A stretch of 64,000 bases of DNA from Alloscardovia omnicolens DSM 21503 (lineage in GTDB: Bacteria > Actinomycetota > Actinomycetes > Actinomycetales > Bifidobacteriaceae). A program made the translations under genes and the position numbers. Numbering within the stretch: position 1 is the stretch's first letter; each line of letters opens with the position of its first letter. Location: positions 1 to 64,000 of the forward strand of contig NZ_ATVB01000006.1 of the NCBI RefSeq assembly GCF_000420505.1, written 5' to 3'. Positions 1 to 9,200 of the stretch are shown one piece after another. Under the pieces are notes generated by a model. That model was not told the DNA's origin. It made no database searches and was given only the letters and a program-made list of their open reading frames with translations.

Positions 1-647
1 AAAATAGCATTACGAAAATCAGCTTGAATAAAACTGGAATGTAAACTGTTCGAGGTATCAAAATTACCCACCACTCCAAAGAAACGTTCAGCTGGTTGCC
101 ATTTAAAATTGGCTATACGTGATTGAAGAGAAGGGGAGTAGTCCTGATTGAGTAGGGACTCAATAATAAATGCTTCATCGCGTGTATCCCAAATACTTCG
201 TGTAGCTGCAACTCGTCCGTAAATACGTGCTGCAGAAAAGGCTGCTTCGCGCGAAAAATACATAGCTGCTCGCACATATGCTGCTTCCTGGCCTGCAGGA
301 GCAAATAATTCAATATGATCTTCGATAATATCTACAACAATGCGAATAGCATCAATCACGTTTTCTAAAGTAATCTCGAAGGTAGTTTCGAGCGGAGCTA
401 AGTTAAATAAATTATCGGCAGAAATATGTTCGTGATGAGTTTTATCTAAAGCATGGGTGCGCGTGTATTCTACGTAATCAGTAACAGCAGTGAGCAGAAT
501 AATGCGTAAATATTCTGCTTCTTTTGCTCCTAGATTTCTGTACCAATCTGTCTGAGCATAACATACGTCAAGGCAGCTAATAACAATAAACTCAACGGCT
601 TCGCGCGTTTGTGCATCGAGAGTATCGAACTGAGGTGAACCAGTCAT
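1..647 (-). CDS. PucR/FasR-family transcriptional regulator, 3' part outside window
   Basis: Reading leftwards from an ATG at 647-645 the frame stays open to the window edge, giving about 215 N-terminal residues. The stretch around residues 140-190 (AAFSAARIYGRVAATRSIWD then DEAFIIESLLN and SRIANFKW) resembles the central region of actinobacterial PucR-type regulators such as Streptomyces FasR, which activate fatty acid synthesis genes. The C-terminal helix-turn-helix expected in this family lies outside the window, so DNA binding cannot be checked. A GGAG sequence about ten bases upstream supports the start. Its position next to bioY and the birA-acc-fas cluster fits a regulator of lipid synthesis. 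Family assignment is by recognition of the motif block; the role in controlling fas is inference. Confidence 0.75.
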   Translation of the reverse strand, partial: MTGSPQFDTLDAQTREAVEFIVISCLDVCYAQTDWYRNLGAKEAEYLRIILLTAVTDYVEYTRTHALDKTHHEHISADNLFNLAPLETTFEITLENVIDAIRIVVDIIEDHIELFAPAGQEAAYVRAAMYFSREAAFSAARIYGRVAATRSIWDTRDEAFIIESLLNQDYSPSLQSRIANFKWQPAERFFGVVGNFDTSNSLHSSFIQADFRNAI

Positions 648-675
648 AAAGATATGCTCCATTCTGCCTTGTTGT

Positions 676-708
676 GGTAAGCGTGCGCTATAAGAACGCA
701 CGCTTACC
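676..708. terminator. 12-bp perfect inverted repeat between bioY and the fasR-like gene
   Basis: GGTAAGCGTGCG at 676-687 pairs perfectly with CGCACGCTTACC at 697-708 across a 9-base loop. It lies directly downstream of bioY in the direction of its transcription, but no T-run follows on either strand, so it could be a weak terminator or an intercistronic hairpin. Confidence 0.45.
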
Positions 709-734
709 ATTCTATAAGAAAAAACACAGTGTTA

Positions 735-1331
735 TTAATGCTTACGAGCAGAACTGATAAAACCGATGCCCAAGGTAACAACAATAGCAATCACAGCTTT
801 AATAATATCGAAAGTAACAAAGCCGAGAGAAGCGGTCATCAAAGCTGTCCACGACATGCCGGTAACCACGGACTGCACAGAAACGCCAACGCTGTAGAGG
901 AAAATCATGCAGCCAATAATTAAAGCAGCAAAATATCCGAGAGTGCGTAGAACAGAAGAAGAGATTAGCGAGCGGATTGCGCTAATCAGAGCGTGAGAAA
1001 TAACAACAGCTGGCAGGAATCCCCAGATAAAGCCACTGCTTGGTCCAAGCAAAGCAGCAGTGCTCATACCGCCAGAGAAAACAGGGGCTCCCAAAGCGCC
1101 TACAGTAATATATGAGGCAACAACGCTCACAGCTTCTACCTGAGAAAGATTCAGTGCCACAAGCATGAGAACGAAGGTCTGCATAGTAATGCCAACCTGT
1201 GTGCCCGGAATAGATACCTTGCCAGCCAAGCCTGCAGCAATAAAGAGAAGAGTAAACAAAGCATACTTGGTAACAGAGAAGTTCTTAAAAGCCTTTGTAA
1301 CGAAAGCATATAAATTTGAGGAAGTGAACAA
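735..1331 (-). CDS. bioY: Biotin ECF transporter substrate-binding subunit BioY
   Basis: This 198-residue, very hydrophobic protein matches the length and layout of BioY, the membrane S component that binds biotin in energy-coupling factor transporters. Visible BioY-like features are the early segment ending in GKVSIPGTQVGITMQTF, the glycine-rich block GALGAPVFSGGMS, the GPSSGFIWGF segment and about six membrane spans. No ATPase (BioM/EcfA) or BioN/EcfT gene is next to it, so it presumably uses a shared energising module encoded elsewhere or works alone. It is transcribed divergently from birA, an arrangement that makes sense because both serve biotin supply for the acetyl-CoA carboxylase encoded just downstream. 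A short palindrome lies 24 bases upstream of its start. Confidence 0.93.
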   Translation of the reverse strand: MFTSSNLYAFVTKAFKNFSVTKYALFTLLFIAAGLAGKVSIPGTQVGITMQTFVLMLVALNLSQVEAVSVVASYITVGALGAPVFSGGMSTAALLGPSSGFIWGFLPAVVISHALISAIRSLISSSVLRTLGYFAALIIGCMIFLYSVGVSVQSVVTGMSWTALMTASLGFVTFDIIKAVIAIVVTLGIGFISSARKH

Positions 1332-1354
1332 TTTTTATCCTTAAGACGAGGGGA

Positions 1355-1374
1355 AAGTCATAGGTGAATGACTT
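1355..1374. promoter_or_regulatory. Short palindrome in the bioY-birA divergent region
   Basis: AAGTCA at 1355-1360 and TGACTT at 1369-1374 form a 6-bp inverted repeat with an 8-base spacer, in the 5' untranslated side of bioY within the 262-bp divergent region. It could be an operator for biotin control, but the local BirA lacks an N-terminal DNA-binding domain, so any repressor would be another protein. The rest of the region is AT-rich, with a TATAAT at 1496-1501 that could serve birA. No stronger motif was recognised. Confidence 0.25.
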
Positions 1375-1593
1375 AGAGACATACTACAAAACATTAAAGA
1401 CGAATTGCAAGTCGAAACGTGGAAAATGCTGGAAATAAGCCGATATTATCTATTCTATTTATGTATAAGAGGTGAAGAGAAAAAATGTATTTGTATATAA
1501 TCTACAAAACACGCGCATGAAATTTTGTGATTTTATCCATAGGATAATTCAGTTTTTATTGGTAGTTTTATATAAAGTTGTGAAGGAGACTAT

Positions 1594-2526
1594 GTGGACT
1601 TATGTGAACACATGAGTGCGGTTACTGTTTCATCGGTCAAACAGTGGCAACACTACCAAACCATAGATTCTACGAATCTAGCGGCTTTACGCTACCTGCG
1701 CAAAGCAGATGCATTGTATCTGAGCAGTGCGGGCGAGAAGCCAGAAATACATACGATAATCAGCGCGAACGAGCAAACTCGTGGGCGTGGTCGTATGGGA
1801 AGAAACTGGGTAAGTAAGCGCAATCAAGGACTGTATGCCAGTTATATCTGTGTGATGTCTCGCAATTTCTACGATCAGCATGGCGCATGGTTGTCTACGG
1901 TTGCAGGAATAGGCGCATTGGAAGCTCTTCGCGAACTCAGCGGTGTGCAGGTTCAATTGAAATGGCCTAATGACCTTTATATCACTGATAAAAAACTAGG
2001 CGGTATTTTGTGCGAAAGTATCGTCGATGAGCAGGCTGAGCTTGTGCATGTTGTTGTGGGTATAGGAATTAATCTTCAATCCACTCCTAATCTGGATGCT
2101 CACAGCGATGTTCCTTATGTTGCAACATCTTTGGCACAGTGGGCGAGTAAAGACATCGTCTGTGATGATTCCTTGACGCGCGCATTAATAGAACGCATTG
2201 CGTATTATCTCAATAATCATTTAGCTCAGTATGATGCTGCTGCAATGCATGAGCTAGCTAAAGAATACAGTGCAACTATAGGCCGCCATATTATTGTGCA
2301 GTCTGTAGATGGTAGTCAGTATGAGGCTCAGGCAATTGATATTGCTGCCGATGGTGCTTTGGAAGTTCTTCCCGTGTCTGCTGCTCATGGCGATATTCAA
2401 AAGAATTATGCGGCCAATTCAATCGGAGATAATCCACACTCAGTTTTTATTCACGTAGGCGATGTGCTCCATGCGCGTCTTGCTTCAGGCGAGAATCCTA
2501 CACTGTCCATCAATCAGAACGAGTAG
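1594..2526 (+). CDS. birA: Biotin--[acetyl-CoA carboxylase] ligase BirA, monofunctional
   Basis: BirA activates biotin to biotinyl-AMP and attaches it to the carrier lysine of carboxylases. The catalytic signature GRGRMGRNWVS is at about residues 66-76, followed by LKWPNDLY and KLGGILCES, all typical of the ligase core. The protein (310 residues) starts almost directly with the ligase domain, with no N-terminal helix-turn-helix, so it is a group I enzyme and not a repressor. A GTG start at 1594 is chosen because AAGGAGAC lies about five bases upstream; the ATG at 1612 has no such site. Its substrate is most likely the AccBC protein encoded 22 bases downstream, whose C-terminal domain holds the biotinyl-lysine motif. 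The gene probably heads the birA-accBC-accD-fas operon. Confidence 0.95.
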   Translation: MDLCEHMSAVTVSSVKQWQHYQTIDSTNLAALRYLRKADALYLSSAGEKPEIHTIISANEQTRGRGRMGRNWVSKRNQGLYASYICVMSRNFYDQHGAWLSTVAGIGALEALRELSGVQVQLKWPNDLYITDKKLGGILCESIVDEQAELVHVVVGIGINLQSTPNLDAHSDVPYVATSLAQWASKDIVCDDSLTRALIERIAYYLNNHLAQYDAAAMHELAKEYSATIGRHIIVQSVDGSQYEAQAIDIAADGALEVLPVSAAHGDIQKNYAANSIGDNPHSVFIHVGDVLHARLASGENPTLSINQNE

Positions 2527-2548
2527 AAAAAGGAAATAAGAGGACATA

Positions 2549-4582
2549 ATGAAAAAACTCTTAATTGCTAATCGCGGTGAAATTGCCCTGCGCGTTATTC
2601 GTACGGCGCGCGAAATGGGTATTGCCACTGTGGCAATCTATTCTGATCAAGATCGCAACGCTCCTTACGTGGACCGTGCAGATGAAGCTTTCCACTTGCC
2701 TGGCGATACATATAACGAAACATATTTGAATATGGATCGAATTGTGGACATATGTGAGCGCAGTGGCGCGGACGCAATTCATCCTGGATATGGATTTTTG
2801 TCGGAAAACTCTACTTTTGCTCAGAAAGTATTGGACGCAGACATTGTGTGGGTGGGACCTCGTCCAGAAGTTCTTGACGATTTGGGAGACAAAATTATTG
2901 CTCGCCGTTTTGCTGAACGTGCGCAGGTAACTCCTGTTCCTGGAATTTCTGATCCTGTAAGCGATGTGCATACGCTGATTTCTTTCTGCAATGAGCATGG
3001 TTACCCAGCAATGATGAAACGTGCTGATGGCGGTGGCGGCCGCGGTATTACTGTGGTGCGCACAGAAGACGATTTGCGTACCTTCTTTATGAGTCATGAC
3101 TCTTTGCAAGGCGGCGACCTCGATAAGTATTTTATTGAGAAGTTCGTTAGCGAAGCTCGACACGTGGAAACACAGTGCGGACGTGATTCTTTCGGCACTT
3201 TTACTGTGTATTCTACACGTGACTGCTCGGTTCAGCGCCGCAATCAAAAGTTGATTGAAGAAGCTCCTGCACCGTTTTTGAGCGATGTAGTAGAAGAAAA
3301 ACTGCGCGTTTTTTCGCAACGTTTGTTCGACACTGCTGGTTACGAGGGTTTAGGAACCTGTGAGTTTATGGTTACCCCTCATGATGACGTGTACTTCTTG
3401 GAAGTAAACCCTCGTTTGCAAGTGGAACATACCGTTTCGGAAGAAGTATGCGGTATTGATTTGGTTCGTGAGCAGCTGACGATTGCATCTGGCGGTTCTT
3501 TAACTGTTCCAGATAAAATGCGCGGACATAGCTTTGAATTGCGTATTACCAGCGAAGACCCTGAGAAAAACTTAACTCCAGGTTCGGGAGTTATTGAGAA
3601 GATTGCGCTGCCTTTAGGTCCTGGTATTCGCGTTGATTTTGGTGTGGCTCAGGGAGATACTATTTCTCCAAAATATGATTCCATGATGGGCAAGATTATT
3701 GTGACGGCAGCAACGCGCGATATGGCTATTGCTCGTGTGCATCGTGCGATTTCTGAGTTTGAGTTAGAAGGCGTGCCAACTCCGATTGCTTTGTATGACG
3801 AGATTTTTGCGCATGATGATTTTACGGCTAAAGGACGCTCCGCGCAGTTTAATGTGACCACCAAGTGGTTGGAAAACACCTTTATGAATGAGCACGCCAA
3901 GGCTACACGTGCAGGTCAGCCATATAGTGTGCTTGACCGTTCGGTCAATTCTGTGGAGCCAAGCGAACTTGGTTCTATGCGTGCAAATTCCCAGATTGGA
4001 AGTTCTCGCGATGTGCATAACACCACCTTTGTGGTGGAAGTAGATGACCGTCGCATGAAGATTTCCGTACCAGATTATGTGATTGCTGCTGTATCGACAT
4101 CGCATAGGCCTATTGCAAACCGCAAGACACAGCCTTTGCGTGGTGCTGGTTTGAACATCACGGCATCGAGTAGTGAGAATACTCACGGTAGCTTAGTTGG
4201 TTCTAATGGTGAAATTAAAGCACCTATGCAGGCTGTGGTCACACGTGTGAATGTGGCTGTGAGCCAGCAAGTAGCTAAGGGCGATTTGCTTGTGGTTCTC
4301 GAATCTATGAAGATGGAAAACTACGTGTACTCTCCTATCGCCGGCACAATTTCAGAAATCTACGTGGGGCCAGCAGATGGCGTTGACGCGGGAGAATCTT
4401 TGCTCAAGGTCGATATGAATGCTGCGAACAAGAGTGCAGAGTCTGGCGACAATGAGAAGAGCAAAGATGGTGCGGTTGGAGAAGGCGCGAACTTAGGTGC
4501 AAGCTCAGTCGCAGTCTCAGGCGCAAGCTCAGTAGCGATCTCAGGCGCAAGCGACAAATCGGCAAACAAGGAGGAGAAGTAA
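2549..4582 (+). CDS. accBC: Acyl-CoA carboxylase alpha subunit (biotin carboxylase + biotin carrier)
   Basis: This 677-residue protein fuses biotin carboxylase and biotin carboxyl carrier domains as in actinobacterial AccA-type alpha subunits. The carboxylase part (about 1-450) shows the N-terminal LLIANRGEIALRVIR, the ATP-grasp glycine loop around MKRADGGGGRGITVV, and EVNPRLQVEHTVSEE. The carrier domain carries the biotinylation motif ESMKM with the modified lysine at position 588. It is unusual in continuing for about 65 residues beyond the usual carrier end, with a low-complexity Ala/Ser/Gly/Val tail containing near-repeats of GASSVAVSGASS. The next gene begins directly after its stop codon, implying translational coupling with the carboxyltransferase subunit. 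Together they make malonyl-CoA (and perhaps other acyl-CoAs) for the downstream FAS-I. Confidence 0.95.
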   Translation: MKKLLIANRGEIALRVIRTAREMGIATVAIYSDQDRNAPYVDRADEAFHLPGDTYNETYLNMDRIVDICERSGADAIHPGYGFLSENSTFAQKVLDADIVWVGPRPEVLDDLGDKIIARRFAERAQVTPVPGISDPVSDVHTLISFCNEHGYPAMMKRADGGGGRGITVVRTEDDLRTFFMSHDSLQGGDLDKYFIEKFVSEARHVETQCGRDSFGTFTVYSTRDCSVQRRNQKLIEEAPAPFLSDVVEEKLRVFSQRLFDTAGYEGLGTCEFMVTPHDDVYFLEVNPRLQVEHTVSEEVCGIDLVREQLTIASGGSLTVPDKMRGHSFELRITSEDPEKNLTPGSGVIEKIALPLGPGIRVDFGVAQGDTISPKYDSMMGKIIVTAATRDMAIARVHRAISEFELEGVPTPIALYDEIFAHDDFTAKGRSAQFNVTTKWLENTFMNEHAKATRAGQPYSVLDRSVNSVEPSELGSMRANSQIGSSRDVHNTTFVVEVDDRRMKISVPDYVIAAVSTSHRPIANRKTQPLRGAGLNITASSSENTHGSLVGSNGEIKAPMQAVVTRVNVAVSQQVAKGDLLVVLESMKMENYVYSPIAGTISEIYVGPADGVDAGESLLKVDMNAANKSAESGDNEKSKDGAVGEGANLGASSVAVSGASSVAISGASDKSANKEEK

Positions 4583-6193
4583 ATGGTTAATTCTGCAAGC
4601 TTAGATTCCTTGGCATGGGCATCGTCATCGATTATTGCCGGAGATTCGCATCAGCCATTGCGCACGGAAATTCGCCGTGCAGCACAATTGGCATACGATA
4701 GCGAAGACCATGCGCGCGCACGTCAGCATCCTAAAGGAAAATACACGGCTCGCGAGCGTCTCGACTTATTGTTTGACTCCAACACTTTTATGGAGGTTGG
4801 TCGATTCGCAGGCGGCAATATTAATAAGGGTGTGGCCGGCAGCGCGGTTGTGACTGGTTTTGGCATGATTCGCGGGCGTAAAGTGGGAGTTTATGCGCAA
4901 GATTTCTCTGTGCGCGGCGGCACCATGGGTGAGGCTGAGGGTGAGAAAATCTGCCACCTGCTGGATATGGCTATGGATATGAAGGTTCCTGTTATTGCTT
5001 TGATTGATTCGGGTGGAGCTCGAATTCAGGAAGGCGTAACTGCGCTTACCCAGTATGGCCGCATTTTCAAAAAGACGTGTGAGGCTTCGGGGTATATACC
5101 TCAGATTTCGCTGATTTTGGGGCCATGTGCGGGTGGGGCTGTGTATTGCCCTGCATTAACCGACATGATTGTGATGACCAAAGAAAACTCATATATGTTC
5201 GTTACCGGTCCAGAAGTTGTAAAAGAAGCTACCGGCGAGCGCATTTCTATGGATGATTTGGGTGGCGGTTATGTGCATAACGCGCAATCAGGCGTAGCAC
5301 ATTATTTAGGCGAAGATGAAGCCGATGCCATTGATTATGTGCGCACCGTTTTGGCATACTTACCAAATAGTTGTGATGAAAAACCTCCTGTGTACCCGTA
5401 TTCTAACGGTCATGCAGAAGATGATGCAGCTAAACGTATCGGCACAATTGTGCCAGATAATGATCGTCAACCTTATGATGTGGTTGATGTTATTCACTGC
5501 CTCGTTGATTATGGTGAGTTCCTTGAAGTGCACGAACTATTCGCTCCGTCAGTAGTCGTTGGTTTCGCCTGTATTAAAGGACAAAGTGTAGGTATTGTGG
5601 CTAATCAGCCAGCAGTGCGCGCGGGCATTTTAGACGTTGATTCTTCAGAAAAATTAGCTCGCTTTGTGCGCTTATGCGATGCATTTAACTTGCCAGTTAT
5701 CACTTTGGTCGATGTGCCAGGCTATAAGCCAGGAAGCGATCAAGAACATGCTGGAATTATTCGCCGTGGAGCTAAAGTTATTTACGCCTACGCGAATGCA
5801 CAAGTGCCTTTGATTACCATTATTATGCGTAAAGCATTTGGTGGCGCGTATATTGTGATGGGTTCGAAATCAATGGGTGCAGATTTCAATTTTGCATGGC
5901 CAAACTCGCAAATTGCTGTGCTCGGCGCTCGAGGAGCAGTCAATATTATTCACCGTAAAGAGCTGCGTAAAGCGCGCGATAACGGGGACGATGTAGACGC
6001 TCTGCGTGCTCAACTGGTTGCGCAGTACGAGGACAGCACAGTCAACGCAAATCTATCGCTCGAAAAAGGGGAGATAGACGCCATGATTGATCCTGCTCAA
6101 ACCCGAGACATGATTGAAAAATCTCTCGTTCTCCTGTCTGATAAAAAAACAGAACGTCCTCATCATCGCCGTCATGGTAATCAGCCTCTCTAA
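4583..6193 (+). CDS. accD: Acyl-CoA carboxylase beta subunit (carboxyltransferase)
   Basis: The 536-residue protein has the two crotonase-like halves of acyl-CoA carboxyltransferases: the N-terminal half includes DSGGARIQEGV and GPCAGGAVYCPALTD, which form an oxyanion hole, and the C-terminal half includes VDVPGYKPGSDQEHAGIIR and GARGAVNIIHRKEL. It transfers the carboxyl group from biotin on AccBC to acetyl-CoA (or propionyl-CoA; the sequence alone does not settle substrate). Its ATG touches the stop codon of accBC and the Shine-Dalgarno sequence AAGGAGGAG lies inside the end of that gene, so the two subunits are probably made in equal amounts. Fas follows 53 bases later with its own ribosome binding site. 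Confidence 0.94.
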   Translation: MVNSASLDSLAWASSSIIAGDSHQPLRTEIRRAAQLAYDSEDHARARQHPKGKYTARERLDLLFDSNTFMEVGRFAGGNINKGVAGSAVVTGFGMIRGRKVGVYAQDFSVRGGTMGEAEGEKICHLLDMAMDMKVPVIALIDSGGARIQEGVTALTQYGRIFKKTCEASGYIPQISLILGPCAGGAVYCPALTDMIVMTKENSYMFVTGPEVVKEATGERISMDDLGGGYVHNAQSGVAHYLGEDEADAIDYVRTVLAYLPNSCDEKPPVYPYSNGHAEDDAAKRIGTIVPDNDRQPYDVVDVIHCLVDYGEFLEVHELFAPSVVVGFACIKGQSVGIVANQPAVRAGILDVDSSEKLARFVRLCDAFNLPVITLVDVPGYKPGSDQEHAGIIRRGAKVIYAYANAQVPLITIIMRKAFGGAYIVMGSKSMGADFNFAWPNSQIAVLGARGAVNIIHRKELRKARDNGDDVDALRAQLVAQYEDSTVNANLSLEKGEIDAMIDPAQTRDMIEKSLVLLSDKKTERPHHRRHGNQPL

Positions 6194-6246
6194 ACAAAAT
6201 TTACAGACTTTCATAACTCGAAAAAGATAGAAACAAAGGAATAATA

Positions 6247-9200
6247 ATGTCTCAATCATGGATGAAGCGTGTAGAAACAGAAGCTTTTGCTCTGCTCTTT
6301 GGCGGACAATCTACACCATGGATCACAGCTTTACATGATTTATCTCAGAACGCTCATATCTTTGAACGTGTTGCGCGCGTGGTTGACGCTTCTCAAACGC
6401 TAATCAGCCCAGTAGCAGCAGACGCGCTCGCTATTGCAGGTCGTCGTATTGATGTGCTCAGTTATGCAAGCTCCTCTCCTGTACTCGGAGTAGCAGCTCA
6501 AGCTCAGGTTTCTGTGCCAGGTATTGCTGCCTCTCAACTTGGTGTTGTGCTCGATATGATGGATTTGGGTATTAATCTCAACTCAAAAACGCTTGTTTCT
6601 GTTCAGGGTCATTCTCAGGGTGTTATTGCTGTGGAGCTTGTGCGCGTACTTGCTGCCGCTCAAGCAGGAACGCTGAGCCAAGACGAGGCAGACGAGAAAC
6701 TGGCTGCTTTGCTTGCTATTGCGCGTTTGATTGGTTTAGCAGCTGCACGTACAGCTCGTGACGCTCATATGAACAGTGCCAGCGAAGCCACTGAAATGCT
6801 TTCTGTGAAGGGCGCTACCCGTGAACAGATTGACGCGCTGATTGCTCGCGTAAAGAATGCTCGCGGTCCATTGTCTGTGGCCGTGAAGAACTCTGCTAGC
6901 CACTGGGTATTGTCTGGATATCCAAGCGATTTGCAGACCGTTTTCGAACAAGTACAGCGTGAACATAATCATCAGGACGCTTTGCGCTCGGCTAAAGTGC
7001 GCGGCGGTAGCGTTTTCAATCCTCAGATGGAATATTTGGAAGTATCTGTTCCATTCCATAGCCCATTAATGGCTGATGCTGTTGAGCAGGTCGTAACTTG
7101 GGCACAGGCGTGTGGTTTGGATGTGAACAGCGCTCGCACTTTGGCTCAGCAAGTATTAGTAGATCCAGTTGATTGGGCTGCAGATATTGACTCTATTGTG
7201 CGCTCTGAAGGCGTGGATGCTGCTCAGTTATGGCTCGTTGATATGGGTCCTGGCTCTACTATTGGTAAGCTGACTACTGCTCTTATTGATGGTACTGGTG
7301 CTGGCGTGATTAGCGCTGCTACAGCAGAAGATCGAGTAGCTCTTATTACTGAGGGCACTGAGTATGAGCGCACTACCAATTGGGCTGATTTTGCACCAGA
7401 AGTTATTGAAACCGGTCGCGGTAAGCAGGTGGTAACATCCTTTACTCGCTTAACAGGTCGCGCTCCTATTTTGTTGGCAGGTATGACGCCAACCACAGTA
7501 GATGCTGAACTGGTTGCAGCCGCAGCAAATGCTGGTTACTGGGCAGAAATGGCTGGCGGCGGTCAGGTAACTGAAGCTGTGTTCGACGCTCATATGGCTG
7601 ATTTAGAGCAGCTTCTCGAAGAAGGTCGCACAATTGAATTTAACACCATGTTTATGGATCGTTATTTGTGGGGACTGCAGTTTGGTTCTCAACGTATTGT
7701 GTCGAAGAAGCGTGCTTCTGGCGCTCCTATTGATGGTGTGATTATTTCTGCAGGCATTCCTGAATTTGAGGAAGCCGTTGACTTAATCCACAACCTGCAG
7801 GCTGATGGCTTCCCATATGTGGGCTTTAAGCCAGGAACTGTGGGCCAGATTAAGCAGGTTATTCGCATTGCTCAGGCTGTTCCAGAAACCAAGATTCTTA
7901 TGGAGGTTGAAGGCGGTATTGCAGGCGGCCATCATTCATGGGAAAGCTTGGATGATTTGCTGCTCAACACCTATGCTCGTGTGCGCGAAAATAACAATAT
8001 TGTGCTTATTGTGGGTGGCGGTATTGGCACACCTGAGCGTGCTGCAGATTATATTTCGGGTAGCTGGTCTCATGCATACGATATGCCATCAATGCCAGTA
8101 GACGGTGTGCTTGTTGGCACTGCTGCTATGACAGCGAAGGAAGCACATACCAGCCCACAGGTGAAGGATTTCCTTGTTCAAACTCCTGGTATTACCGAGT
8201 TTGAGAAGAACGATGATCCTTTCGCTCCTCGCGGAGAAAGTTGGGTTCCAGCAGGCGGACATGTGGGTGGAGTTGCTTCTGGTCTGTCTCATTTGCATGC
8301 AGATATTTATGAGATTGAAAACTCTTCTGCTCAAGCAGGACGTTTGATTGCACACGTTGATAAGAACCCTGAAGAGCTTGTAATGCGCCGTGACGAGATT
8401 ATTGAGGCTATTAATAAAACGTCTAAGCCATTCTTTGGTGAGGTAGAGGAGATGACCTACCTTGAGATGGTGCAGCGTTTTGCTGACTTGAGCTACCCAT
8501 GGGCAGACTCAACCTATGTGGATCGTTTCTTGCATTTACTCCAGCGCGTAGAGGCACGAACTATTGATATGGATCATGGTGAGTTTGAGTCTATTTTTGC
8601 TGGCGTAGATGATGTGCGCGAACCAGCTGCAGCTATTGAGCGCTTGGTAGAAGCATACCCACAGGCAGCAGATATGAAGGTTAGCGCTACTGATGCTGCA
8701 TGGCTTCCACGCTTGTGCCGTGAATATCCAAAGCCAATGCCATTCGTTCCAGTTATTGATGGTGATTTATTGCGCTGGTGGGGTCAAGATCAGCTGTGGC
8801 AGTCAGAAGACGCTCGATACAGCGCTGATTCTGTGCGTATTATTCCTGGACCAGTTTCTGTGGCAGGTATTACCACTAAAGATGAACCAATTGCTGATAT
8901 TTTGGCTCGCTTTGAAAACGCATGCATTAACCGTGTTGCCGCTGAAAAGACGGATGATGTGCGCAACGCCTACTCAGGATTGGCTGATTCTGATAGCCCA
9001 GAAGACTTTATTCGCCAAGCTCCAACCATCTCGTGGGTAGGTCATGTGATGGATAACCCTGCCTACCAGTCTGTGGAAAGCGATGGTTACTACGAGATTA
9101 AGCCAGTAGGCAAGAAAGACGGTTGGCTCCAGTTTGACTTAGATATTCATCTCGATACTTTCTGGGATAACGATCCAGATGGCGGATTGAGCAAGCATGC

